This document shows positions 55,453-63,104 of a stretch of DNA of 64,000 nucleotides, in pieces. Position numbers and translations under genes: made by a program. This DNA comes from Dysgonomonas sp. UBA5412. GTDB taxonomy: Bacteria > Bacteroidota > Bacteroidia > Bacteroidales > Dysgonomonadaceae. The stretch covers positions 14,181 to 78,180 of the forward strand of contig DHNQ01000020.1 in assembly GCA_002409595.1 (NCBI GenBank), given 5' to 3'. The first letter of the stretch is position 1, and the number at the start of each line of letters is the position of its first letter. The notes under the pieces are model-generated. The model was not told the DNA's origin and did no database searches. It saw only the letters and a program-made list of their open reading frames with translations.

Positions 55453-55558
55453 ATAAAGTAAATCCATAAAAAAATAAAAAGGATATGTTTGTGTTAACAA
55501 AAAGTTATATATTCAAAATGATAATAGACGAATTAACTATAAAAGAATTTGATTTAGC

Positions 55559-56635
55559 ATGAACTTTAAAAAAAGTACCTTCACGTCAATAAATAATTTA
55601 TTCATTTTGAGTGTATTTCTTATGACATCATTTCACCTTTCAGCTCAACCTACAATTAAGGACGTATTAAATAATTCTGATGCGGGACGAGTTGATTTGT
55701 CTATTCCTCTGAGAGACGAAATTAACTCTTCTGTATTGCCAGTTACTATTATTAATGGTGTACAGAAAGGACCTACGTTTGTAGTTGTCGCAGGAATACA
55801 TGGGTATGAATATCCTCCTATTTTGGCTGTACAACGTATTATGAATAAAATAGACCATAATAAGTTGAAGGGTTCTCTGATTTTTTTACCAATAGCCAAT
55901 ATTCCATCTTTCTATGGTAGATCTCCTTTTTTTAATCCTTTAGATAAGAAAAACCTTAATAATGTTTTTCCCGGAAAAAAAGATGGAACTATTACAGAGC
56001 AAATAGCTTATTTGATTACAAAAGAGATAATCTCAGAATGTGATGTCTTTGTCGATATTCATGGAGGGGATGCTAATGAAGACCTACTTCCATTCGTCTG
56101 CTATTATGATAGAGCAGATAGTCGTAATCAAACAAAATTGGCTGCAAAACTATGTAAAATCAGTGGTTTTGAAAATATAGTCTCATATAATTATAATATT
56201 ACACCGAGTCAACCTGCCATTTATGCCTTTAAGCAAGCTACACAGGATGGAAAGGTGGCTTTAAGTATAGAGGCCGGAAAATTAGGCAACGTACAAAATG
56301 AGGCTGTAGATCAAATAGAATCTGCTGTGTTTAATATGTTATATGAAATGAATATGTATCAGGATGAACATAAGAAAAACCTCCAAAAAGTATCAACAAA
56401 AACGTTCAATCAGCAGTCTTATTTAAAATCGACTATTCAAGGTATTCTCTATAGCGATCTATTATCAGGAGATAACGTTGTTCAAGGGGAGGTTGTTGGT
56501 TCTGTAACAGATGTTTGGGGTAAGAAGCTTCAGGAATTAACAGCTCCTGCATCTGGTATTATTCTCTACAAGATAGGAACACCTCCGGTAAATGAAGGAG
56601 AGACGATATTCTGTATAGGTTACAATAAAGAATAA
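55559..56635 (+). CDS. Secreted succinylglutamate desuccinylase/aspartoacylase-family protein
   Basis: 358 residues, signal peptide ending at LSAQ (residue 30). It is a M14-like zinc hydrolase: zinc ligands His81 and Glu84 in AGIHGYEYPP and His168 in DIHGGDANED; the general-base Glu is in LSIEAGKLG. A C-terminal beta domain (TAPASGIILYKIG, then NEGETIFCIG) resembles a lipoyl-like swapped hybrid as in the AstE/AspA group. As it is exported, the substrate may be an acyl-amino acid or a peptide outside the cytoplasm. It stands alone behind feoB. Confidence 0.87.
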   Translation: MNFKKSTFTSINNLFILSVFLMTSFHLSAQPTIKDVLNNSDAGRVDLSIPLRDEINSSVLPVTIINGVQKGPTFVVVAGIHGYEYPPILAVQRIMNKIDHNKLKGSLIFLPIANIPSFYGRSPFFNPLDKKNLNNVFPGKKDGTITEQIAYLITKEIISECDVFVDIHGGDANEDLLPFVCYYDRADSRNQTKLAAKLCKISGFENIVSYNYNITPSQPAIYAFKQATQDGKVALSIEAGKLGNVQNEAVDQIESAVFNMLYEMNMYQDEHKKNLQKVSTKTFNQQSYLKSTIQGILYSDLLSGDNVVQGEVVGSVTDVWGKKLQELTAPASGIILYKIGTPPVNEGETIFCIGYNKE

Positions 56636-56732
56636 AAATATAATCTTTTTATAAAATTTGCGACATAGGGTTGTCACTGCATGGTTATACTTTTGTTTCT
56701 GTTAATAGATTAATAAATTAAAAGAAACAAAC

Positions 56733-57152
56733 ATGAAACTTAAAGTACATCTTGTATTCCCCGGAAACTGCGAAGAGGCATTAACTTTTTACCAAACAAC
56801 ATTAAATGGAACAATAGATTTTGTTTTTCGTAAAAAAGAAGAAAAAGATATTATTATAGCAGATTCTGACAAAGAGAAAATTTCTCATATGGTTGTGAAA
56901 ACTCCATATTTCGATTTGGCCGGCGAAGATGCAAACAGTGAAGCTAAATTAGTAATTGGTAACAACAATAAACTCGTTCTCGTTTTTGAAGAAGAGGACG
57001 AATGTAAACGTATCTTTGATATTTTTGCTCAAAATGGAACTGTGACAATGCCTTATGAAAAAACATTTTTCTGTGACGGTATGGGAGAAGTAACAGACAA
57101 ATATGGTATCTCGTGGATTATAATGGTCACAGACGAAGGTTATTCTGCTTAA
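56733..57152 (+). CDS. VOC-superfamily (PhnB/glyoxalase-like) protein
   Basis: 139 residues with paired beta-alpha-beta-beta-beta units: VHLVFPGNCEEALTFYQTTLNG at the start, and YEKTFFCDGMGEVTDKYGISWIIM at the end, the usual 3-demethylubiquinone-methyltransferase/PhnB-like pattern. The metal ligands His and Glu of glyoxalase I are not plainly conserved. It is 86 bases before a WYL regulator gene running the same way, so they could be linked. Substrate unknown. Confidence 0.85.
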   Translation: MKLKVHLVFPGNCEEALTFYQTTLNGTIDFVFRKKEEKDIIIADSDKEKISHMVVKTPYFDLAGEDANSEAKLVIGNNNKLVLVFEEEDECKRIFDIFAQNGTVTMPYEKTFFCDGMGEVTDKYGISWIIMVTDEGYSA

Positions 57153-57238
57153 GTTAAAACCAAAAGGATTAGATAGGATTTGGCAGGGAGCAACGTCTTT
57201 CAGCAAATCTTATTTGAATTTGTAACAAATACATTTCT

Positions 57239-58177
57239 ATGAATAGAATAGATCGCTTATCAGCAATACTCATAATGCTCCAATCTTCTGTAATGATAAA
57301 ACCAAAATTAATTTCGGAGCGGTTTGGCATCGGTATTCGCACTGTATATAGAGATATTAAAGCACTAGAGGAAGCTGGAGTTCCTATTGCAGGCGATTCG
57401 CGTATCGGATATTCATTGGTTGATGGATTTAAACTTCCACCACTTATGTTTACACAAGAAGAAGCTTTTGCCTTTTTGGCAGCAGAAAGGCTTGTGGATA
57501 AATTTACAGATGAAGGTTTGCGCAAAAGCTATAAGTCAGGAGTTGAAAAGATACGAGCAGTAATGCGCATGACTCAAAAGAAGACAATGGCTACTATTGA
57601 CCAAAGAATAGGCCATCTTGATTTTCATTCATCCTTTCAACAAAGTTCAGAAGACAGGCTGCAATTATTACTTGATAATGTATCGAAACGAGAGAAAATT
57701 GAAATTGATTATACTTCGCATGGAAAAATAGAAGGGACTAAACGTATAATTGATCCGATAGGCATCTTTTTTTCTATGGCAAACTGGTATCTTATCGCTT
57801 TCTGTAATACAAAAAATGATTATCGAACATTCAAGGTCAATCGTATAGGAAATATAAAACCGACCGGATACTCTATCAACAAAGAGCATCCTTCTTTGGA
57901 TTCATTTTTGAAAGAGCTCAAGGATAGAACTGATTTGCAAAAAGTCATTATTGAAATTTCTACTTCCGATCTGCCTATTATTGATGAAAGTAAGTATTAT
58001 CAAGGACTTGTTTCGGAAGAAACAAGTGGCGATAGAGTAAAATTGCATTTTATGACTTTCTCATTAAATCAATTAGGCCGGTGGTATTTGTCATATATGG
58101 ATGTTGCCAAAATTGTTTATCCTGAAAAGCTAAAACTCTTTGTCGCAGATATTATCCGACAGCATTTAGCATATTAA
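57239..58177 (+). CDS. YafY-type transcriptional regulator (HTH + WYL domain)
   Basis: 312 residues. An N-terminal winged HTH (RIDRLSAILIMLQSSV, then SERFGIGIRTVYRDIKALEEAGVPIAG, in short parts RFGIGIRTVYRDIKAL) is followed from about 140 by a WYL domain (IEIDYTSHGKIEGTKRIIDPIG, then ANWYLIAFCNTKNDYRTFKVNRI, whose WYL element is WYL). The C-terminal WCX part follows. Such proteins sense ligands, often nucleotides or DNA ends. It may regulate the VOC gene before it. Confidence 0.92.
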   Translation: MNRIDRLSAILIMLQSSVMIKPKLISERFGIGIRTVYRDIKALEEAGVPIAGDSRIGYSLVDGFKLPPLMFTQEEAFAFLAAERLVDKFTDEGLRKSYKSGVEKIRAVMRMTQKKTMATIDQRIGHLDFHSSFQQSSEDRLQLLLDNVSKREKIEIDYTSHGKIEGTKRIIDPIGIFFSMANWYLIAFCNTKNDYRTFKVNRIGNIKPTGYSINKEHPSLDSFLKELKDRTDLQKVIIEISTSDLPIIDESKYYQGLVSEETSGDRVKLHFMTFSLNQLGRWYLSYMDVAKIVYPEKLKLFVADIIRQHLAY

Positions 58178-58224
58178 AAGCATCTCCCACCCTACCTGTA
58201 ATTTAGGTAAGATGACAGATGCTT
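58178..58224. terminator. Two-arm hairpin between convergent WYL and nitroreductase genes
   Basis: Outer stem AAGCATCT / AGATGCTT and inner stem TACCT / AGGTA, with a C-rich bulge. It may stop both transcripts; the T run is weak. Confidence 0.5.
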
Positions 58225-58240
58225 GTATATATTAAAATAA

Positions 58241-58843
58241 TTAAATTGATTCAATTATATCATTAAGTGCAAGTCGAAATTTAGGGGTTATAGATGGTTG
58301 ATTATTATCCTGAGGATCTCTATATCCAATAGACACTGCAAATAAAGGCTTGTAATCAACTGATGGTTGTAATATTTGAGTATATATATCTTTATCAATT
58401 CCTTCCATTGGGGTAGAATCAATTCCCATATTAGCACACGCACTTAGGAAGAATCCTAAGGCTAGATATACCTGATGAGCAAACCATGCCTTGATAACGT
58501 CGTCTGATTGTGACTTCAGATTTTGTCTGTAAAATTCAAGAGCGATTTCCGGTAAATATTGTTGTATCTGATTTTCAAATTTTTCAATATTGTCTAAGAC
58601 ATTGAATACGACTAAGTGACTCGCTTCTTCTATACGTTTTTTATTAAAATATGAAGCTTCAGCTAATTTTGATTTAATCTCATCGTCTGAAATAAAAATG
58701 AATTTCCAAGGTTGGCCATTAATGGACGAAGGCGTCATTCTTAGTATTTCTTTCAACTGCTCAATCTTATCTTCTGTTAATTTTAAATTAGGATTATACC
58801 TTTTTGTAGTATATCTACTGTTTGCAAGATCTAAAAAACTCAT
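58241..58843 (-). CDS. Nitroreductase-family NAD(P)H oxidoreductase (NfsB-like)
   Basis: I start at the ATG at 58843 (MSFLDLANSRYTTKRYNP); an upstream in-frame extension of 63 codons lacks homology and covers the promoter region. The 200 residues have the FMN-binding R-T-x-K-x-Y start, TPSSINGQPWKFIFI, and VDYKPLFAVSIGYRDPQDN with the C-terminal phosphate site. It likely reduces nitroaromatics or quinones as a homodimer. It is divergently transcribed from an hxlR gene, a common pairing in electrophile response, with overlapping promoters. Confidence 0.92.
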   Translation of the reverse strand: MSFLDLANSRYTTKRYNPNLKLTEDKIEQLKEILRMTPSSINGQPWKFIFISDDEIKSKLAEASYFNKKRIEEASHLVVFNVLDNIEKFENQIQQYLPEIALEFYRQNLKSQSDDVIKAWFAHQVYLALGFFLSACANMGIDSTPMEGIDKDIYTQILQPSVDYKPLFAVSIGYRDPQDNNQPSITPKFRLALNDIIESI

Positions 58844-58863
58844 AATTTTTATTTTTTTAATTA

Positions 58864-58914
58864 AACTATATATTTTATAGTTGCAAACATAGGTATAGTA
58901 TTTTATCTTTGCAA
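58864..58914. promoter_or_regulatory. Overlapping divergent promoters with operator, nitroreductase / hxlR
   Basis: Plus strand: TTG 58881-58883, 20-base spacer, TATCTTTG 58904-58911 (hxlR). Minus strand: TTG 58914-58912, 20-base spacer, TATGTTTG 58891-58884 (nitroreductase). The two promoters lie face to face. An inverted repeat AACTATA / TATAGTT (58864-58870 and 58876-58882, 5-base spacer) overlaps the plus -33 and abuts the minus -7 region, fitting an HxlR operator that would control both. Confidence 0.7.
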
Positions 58915-58939
58915 TAACGGTCACAAATGATAGTAACAG

Positions 58940-59287
58940 ATGTATTTTATAGACGACAAAGAATATCCTTGTAGTATAAGCCTGGCTATGAAGTATATAG
59001 GAGGAAAATGGAAGGCTGTAATCTTGATTCATCTTATTGAAAAAAAAAGATACAGCGAATTAAGAAGAGAGATTCCGATGGTAACGGAGAGAACTCTCAG
59101 TCTACAATTGAAAGAATTGGAAGAAGATGGGCTGATTTCCAGAACTGTACATACGGATAAACCTCCGTTGAGAGTAGATTATGAATTAACGGAATTTGGG
59201 AGAAGTGTTATTCCGTTATTAAGTTCAATCTCAAAATGGGGACAAAAAGCAGCTAAAATGCAGAAAGATTTAGTTGTTGAGAAATAA
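58940..59287 (+). CDS. HxlR-family transcriptional regulator
   Basis: 115-residue winged-helix protein. The HxlR pattern is complete: CSISLAMKYIGGKWKAVILIHLIEKKRYSEL in parts MKYIGGKWKAVILIHL, then VTERTLSLQLKELEEDGLISR and the tail VDYELTEFGRSVIPLLSSISKWG. A single Cys near position 11 (YPCSISL) could sense electrophiles, as in HypR/YodB-type members. Divergent from the nitroreductase and presumably its regulator. Confidence 0.93.
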   Translation: MYFIDDKEYPCSISLAMKYIGGKWKAVILIHLIEKKRYSELRREIPMVTERTLSLQLKELEEDGLISRTVHTDKPPLRVDYELTEFGRSVIPLLSSISKWGQKAAKMQKDLVVEK

Positions 59288-59376
59288 ACTGATCTATAAA
59301 TAGGTCGGTTATTTATAATATCTTTGTATAGGCTAATCAGTATTGATAAGCTCAATACTGAAAATTATATTTTTAG

Positions 59377-59967
59377 ATGAAAACAATTTTAATAACATAT
59401 GCGGTTAAAGAAGAGTTTATACCTTTGAGTTTAAACTCTTTTAATGTAATATCTATATGTACCGGAGTCGGAAAAACGAATTCAACATTTAGATTAACTC
59501 AAAAGATAATAGAAGAAAAGCCGGATTTTGTATTAAATATTGGTACAGCCGGAACAGTATCCCATAGTCTGGGTGATATTTTTGTTGCCACTCATTTTAT
59601 TGACAGAGATTATGAAATGATTAAATTACCCGGAATAAATTTCAAAATAGAAGATAATCAATTAACGAAAGACAGTTCAAAATTGAACAAATGGTTGTCT
59701 ACATATCATAAATTAGGAATTTGCAGTACGGGAGATACATTCGTTACTCAAGTTTCATCTATATCTGGAGATTTTGTCGATATGGAGGCTTATGCACAAG
59801 CCTTTGTTTGTAGAGAACTAAACATCCCGTTCCTTTCTGTCAAATATATAACAGATATAATCGGACAAAATTCGGTAGAGCATTGGGAAAATAAATTAGC
59901 TGATGCGCGCATTGCTTTATCCAAATGGTTTGAAGAACATAATTTATTAGCTTTACTTACTGACTAA
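59377..59967 (+). CDS. Nucleosidase/phosphorylase-family protein (MTA/SAH nucleosidase-like)
   Basis: 196 residues, shorter than classical MTAN (about 230). It carries ICTGVGKTNST, LNIGTAGTVS, the ribose/purine site STGDTFV and DMEAYAQAF, with the catalytic Glu-Met-Glu-like ME element replaced by FVDMEAYA. It probably hydrolyses methylthioadenosine, S-adenosylhomocysteine or another nucleoside. Bacteroidales often have several such paralogues. No partner gene is near; its promoter is not clear. Confidence 0.82.
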   Translation: MKTILITYAVKEEFIPLSLNSFNVISICTGVGKTNSTFRLTQKIIEEKPDFVLNIGTAGTVSHSLGDIFVATHFIDRDYEMIKLPGINFKIEDNQLTKDSSKLNKWLSTYHKLGICSTGDTFVTQVSSISGDFVDMEAYAQAFVCRELNIPFLSVKYITDIIGQNSVEHWENKLADARIALSKWFEEHNLLALLTD

Positions 59968-60004
59968 GTTTTGCTTTTTGAAAAAACAAGAATTAATTAT
60001 AAAA

Positions 60005-60133
60005 TTAAAAGAGATTATTGTTGCTGGCATAAACGATCGCTTCTGCAATATTATTTACTTTTAGTTTTTGGAAAATATTCATTTTATGAGCTTTTATTGT
60101 ATTTACATCAATAGATAATATATTTGCTATCAT
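60005..60133 (-). pseudogene. Remnant of a LuxR-type (GerE) helix-turn-helix domain
   Basis: A frame of 42 residues (ATG to TAA) reading MIANILSIDVNTIKAHKMN then IFQKLKVNNIAEAIVYASNN. This matches the second half of a LuxR/NarL C-terminal HTH, where relatives read IA..L.IS..TVK.H...I..KL.V....E.V.YA. The first HTH helix and any receiver or sensor part are absent; an in-frame stop lies directly before the ATG and a terminator hairpin follows upstream. So it is likely the 3' end of a deleted regulator gene. It has no role I can defend. Confidence 0.65.
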
Positions 60134-60149
60134 TTAATGTTTTAGAATA

Positions 60150-60185
60150 AAATAAGACCTGTCTCTTCTGAGACAGGTCTTATTT
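60150..60185. terminator. Strong terminator between LuxR remnant and cyclase gene
   Basis: Perfect 16-bp stem, left arm AAATAAGACCTGTCTC, right arm GAGACAGGTCTTATTT, 4-base loop TTCT. It lies 35 bases past the cyclase stop (minus strand). Confidence 0.88.
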
Positions 60186-60219
60186 ATTTAGAAGGATTTA
60201 GTTCCTGATTCATTAGAAA

Positions 60220-60762
60220 TTAGAATGTGACCTTACATGGTTTTCCTGTTGAAGGATATTTCAGATCAAATTCTACATTGATTATTTTTATCAGATCAGC
60301 ATTCTCCGGAGTAATACAAATATTCTCAATCACATAACAACCAGCAGACTCACATCTTATATCTTTATTGATATGATCTTTTCCATGTTGTCCGATGCCA
60401 TACGAGTCAATCAATACTAATGAAGGATTACGATCTAATATAGCTGACAGAACGTCATCTGTTAAAATTGTATTTGTTTCGAAATATGCAGTTGCTCCAT
60501 AGTCATTTTTATACATATTACCTGTATAAAGAATCAACGCTTGATCCTTCAACGAGGGTAACAACATTGCTTCATCAATAGAAGGCATTGATTTACTACA
60601 GTCTAATAAATACGCTGGAAATTGATATTTACCCTGAGACGGCGTTGATGTGTAACAATCTATATGCGTACCGAAATGACCTTTAGCTCCGATCTTATCA
60701 GCTTGTTTTTCCAACCATTCGTATGCAGGATGGCTGGAATCTAATTTAATATGAAGATTCAT
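60220..60762 (-). CDS. Cyclase-family protein (kynurenine-formamidase-like) with incomplete metal motif
   Basis: 180 residues, shorter than the 205-260 usual for the cyclase/KynB family. The metal motif reads GHFGTHIDCYTS: it keeps H-x-G-T-H-x-D but lacks the Pro and the third His of HxGTHxDxPxH. The second family motif (LVLIDSYGIGQHG) and a C-terminal CYVIENICI match the family. There is no signal peptide. It may use a different metal geometry or have lost hydrolase activity. It stands alone with its own terminator. Confidence 0.75.
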   Translation of the reverse strand: MNLHIKLDSSHPAYEWLEKQADKIGAKGHFGTHIDCYTSTPSQGKYQFPAYLLDCSKSMPSIDEAMLLPSLKDQALILYTGNMYKNDYGATAYFETNTILTDDVLSAILDRNPSLVLIDSYGIGQHGKDHINKDIRCESAGCYVIENICITPENADLIKIINVEFDLKYPSTGKPCKVTF

Positions 60763-61044
60763 TTTAATTAATTATTAAAAGTATATACAATTATAAACTA
60801 TACATGTTCTCCAATGTATGTTTATCTATTTATCCCTAAGTAAGAAAGTTCACTCACCAAAATGCAGGATTATATACTTTAATAATTTTCTTCATTTTTC
60901 TTTTACTATTATATGTTGCAAAGATAGAAATATTTAAGTCTTAATCTAGAACGGAATAAGCAATTTCTATTTTCTTATATTTGAAATACAGATACTATGT
61001 AAGATTATTTGTAAGTTTGTAGCCTATAAGTAAATATAATTTTT

Positions 61045-61680
61045 ATGTTTGGAATTGATAACTTTATGGCATTTGCCATAACTGCGGTATTCTTTATTAT
61101 GACACCGGGTATAGATACTATTTTTGTTTTAAATAAATCTATTACTCAAGGTGCAAAATCTGGTATATATGCAACACTAGGAGTAAACTCCGGTATATTA
61201 GTACATACTGTATTTGCCGCTTTAGGCCTATCGATAATCATTGCCAAATCTGCTTTAGCCTTCTCTGCCATTAAATATGCAGGAGCTATTTACTTAATAT
61301 ATTTGGGTGCAACTAAACTATTAACAAAAAAACATTCTTTCGATAACCTTGAGATTAAAAGTTCTGTAATAGAAAGCAGAAAAAAGAATTATTTATCCGG
61401 AGTATTCACAAACGTATTAAACCCGAAAGTTGCCTTGTTCTTTATGGCATTCTTTCCTCAGTTTATACGTCCCGAAGCAATGGAAAGCCCTCTGCCATTC
61501 ATCCTATTAGGAGTTTCTTATGCTCTGATCGGTTTACTGTGGTTTACGATATTGAGTTTGTTCACCTCTATTTTTTCAGAAAAGCTTATGAATAACCATC
61601 TTTTTAGTAAATGGATGGATAAAGTATCAGGGTTAATATTTATTCTGATGGGAATAAAAATAGCTTTAACCAAAAGATAA
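61045..61680 (+). CDS. LysE/RhtB-family amino-acid exporter
   Basis: 211 residues with six predicted helices. It has the family start MTPGIDTIFVLNKSITQGAKSG (pieces TPGIDTIFVLN, GAKSGIYATLGVNSG), then AIYLIYLGATKLL and FTNVLNPKVALFFMAFFPQF, both hallmark LysE motifs. It probably exports homoserine, threonine or other amino acids and derivatives. Upstream 280 bases show no clear promoter, though a half-site TGTTGCA occurs at about 60914. Next gene is a convergent hxlR. Confidence 0.92.
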   Translation: MFGIDNFMAFAITAVFFIMTPGIDTIFVLNKSITQGAKSGIYATLGVNSGILVHTVFAALGLSIIIAKSALAFSAIKYAGAIYLIYLGATKLLTKKHSFDNLEIKSSVIESRKKNYLSGVFTNVLNPKVALFFMAFFPQFIRPEAMESPLPFILLGVSYALIGLLWFTILSLFTSIFSEKLMNNHLFSKWMDKVSGLIFILMGIKIALTKR

Positions 61681-61736
61681 AATCAGAATTTATTTTTCTT
61701 TAATTTTCTATCAACTATAATTGGCTTAACCTCTAT

Positions 61737-62081
61737 TCAAGGAAAAAGCCGAGCCCGATGTTGCTCACCCCATTCTCTTAAAGCATGAATAACGGGAACT
61801 AAAGTAGTAGCGTAGTCATCCAGACGATATAGTATTTTTACCGGATATTCATTTTCTATTATTCGGACAACTAGTTTATGTTCTTCTAATGCCTTCAATT
61901 CCTTTGATAACATTTTGGGAGTGATACCTAAAACGTTTTTTTGGATATCAGTAAAATGTTCACACCCGTATTGTATTGCAATAATTATCTGGATTCTCCA
62001 TTTGCCACTGATAACGTCTAATGCATCTCTGACAGGCAAAAGTGTTTTTATACATTGTTTCGATATTGGAACTTTATTCAT
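61737..62081 (-). CDS. HxlR-family transcriptional regulator (second)
   Basis: 114 residues with VRDALDVISGKWRIQIIIAIQYG, then ITPKMLSKELKALEEHKLVVR and a tail YRLDDYATTLVPVIHALREWGEQHR. It has a Cys near position 11 (SKQCIKTL) and another in GCEHF. Divergent from the ferredoxin-nitroreductase gene, with which it shares a 95-base promoter region and which it probably controls. It is distinct in sequence from the HxlR at 58940. Confidence 0.92.
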   Translation of the reverse strand: MNKVPISKQCIKTLLPVRDALDVISGKWRIQIIIAIQYGCEHFTDIQKNVLGITPKMLSKELKALEEHKLVVRIIENEYPVKILYRLDDYATTLVPVIHALREWGEQHRARLFP

Positions 62082-62147
62082 AAGGTATATCTTTTTATAT
62101 TAACTATACTTTAGGAAACCTCTATAAAATAGATAGCAAATATAACT

Positions 62148-62155
62148 TAACTTTG
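62148..62155 (+). promoter_or_regulatory. -7 element of the ferredoxin-nitroreductase promoter
   Basis: TAACTTTG, a full TAnnTTTG match, 22 bases before the start codon. A -33 TTG is not visible at the usual distance. On the other strand TATATTTG (62144-62137) may be the -7 box of the hxlR gene. Confidence 0.45.
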
Positions 62156-62176
62156 GGATATAAAAACTAAAAAATT

Positions 62177-62995
62177 ATGATAGAATTAAGTATTGAAAAA
62201 AATTGTATCCGTTGCGGTAGATGTGTAAGTGTCTGTCCCGCACATATCCTTATTCAGGAAGCTCATAAGAGTGAAATTAAAACACAGAGCCTTCAATCGT
62301 GTATAGAATGTGGACAGTGTGTTGCAATATGTCCGACTGAATCGGTAATACATTCTTCATTTTCTGCTGAAACAGTACATCCTATTCAATCAGATCTTCT
62401 ACCCTCTCCTGAATCAGTGATGGAATTGCTTCGTAAACGACGTTCGAATCGCTCATTCTCAAGCAAAGAAGTTCCAATGCCTTTATTAGATAAAATACTC
62501 GAAGCTGCATCTCTCGCTCCTTCAGCAGGTAATCGGCAAAAATTGCAATATACTTTGGTTACGGACTCCAGTACTTTGAAAGAAGTTACTGCCCAAACAA
62601 TAAGACTTGTAGATAATTTTGTTAAAGTTCAGAGGAGTACTGGAAATGAAGAGTCACTAAATCATTTCTCAATATTAAGCACTGCCTATAATAATGGGAT
62701 TGATTTAATTCTAAGAGGAGCTAAAGCCCTTATATTGATACATACAGTTGATGGTTGGCCTGCAGATGCGAATTTAGCTTATCAAAATGCATCCATTATG
62801 GCTGAAAGCCTAAATGTAGGTCATTTCTATACCGGTTACATCTGTAAGTTTTCAGAATTAGACAAAGAAGGATTATTAAAGAAAACTTTAGGAATCGAAG
62901 GTAATATTTATGCAGGTATGGCTCTAGGTATGCCTAAATATAAATTTAAAAAATATGTTGATAGAAAACCAATGGTTATAAATAAGATAATTTAA
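62177..62995 (+). CDS. Nitroreductase with N-terminal 2[4Fe-4S] ferredoxin domain
   Basis: 272 residues in two parts. Residues 1-60 form a bacterial-type ferredoxin with clusters Cys10/13/16/20 and Cys42/45/48/52 (CIRCGRCVSVCP and CIECGQCVAICP). From about 78 the nitroreductase domain begins: RRSNRSFSSKEVPM, SLAPSAGNRQKLQYTLV and GMALGMPKYKFKKYV. Such fusions occur in anaerobes, where ferredoxin may give electrons to FMN. The substrate could be a nitro compound or an electron carrier. It faces the second hxlR gene. Confidence 0.93.
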   Translation: MIELSIEKNCIRCGRCVSVCPAHILIQEAHKSEIKTQSLQSCIECGQCVAICPTESVIHSSFSAETVHPIQSDLLPSPESVMELLRKRRSNRSFSSKEVPMPLLDKILEAASLAPSAGNRQKLQYTLVTDSSTLKEVTAQTIRLVDNFVKVQRSTGNEESLNHFSILSTAYNNGIDLILRGAKALILIHTVDGWPADANLAYQNASIMAESLNVGHFYTGYICKFSELDKEGLLKKTLGIEGNIYAGMALGMPKYKFKKYVDRKPMVINKII

Positions 62996-63029
62996 TTAAG
63001 ACTCAAAAGAACATACCTTATCGTGTTAA

Positions 63030-63074
63030 TATAAAAAAGAATAGCTCTAATCTCGAGAACTATTCTTTTTTATA
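63030..63074. terminator. Bidirectional terminator between nitroreductase and FISUMP genes
   Basis: Perfect 15-bp stem TATAAAAAAGAATAG / CTATTCTTTTTTATA with a 15-base loop, between convergent genes. Confidence 0.85.
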
Positions 63075-63104
63075 TTATAAGATTTTATCTGCGATAATGC
63101 ATGT

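Noticed and set aside
58844..59032. N-terminal extension of the nitroreductase
   Set aside because: The 63 extra codons cover both divergent promoters and the hxlR start, and have no homology. The ATG at 58843 fits the family start.
60912..60920. TGTTGCA as a second Zur site upstream of the LysE gene
   Set aside because: Only one half-site is present, without the matching TGCAACA arm at the right distance.
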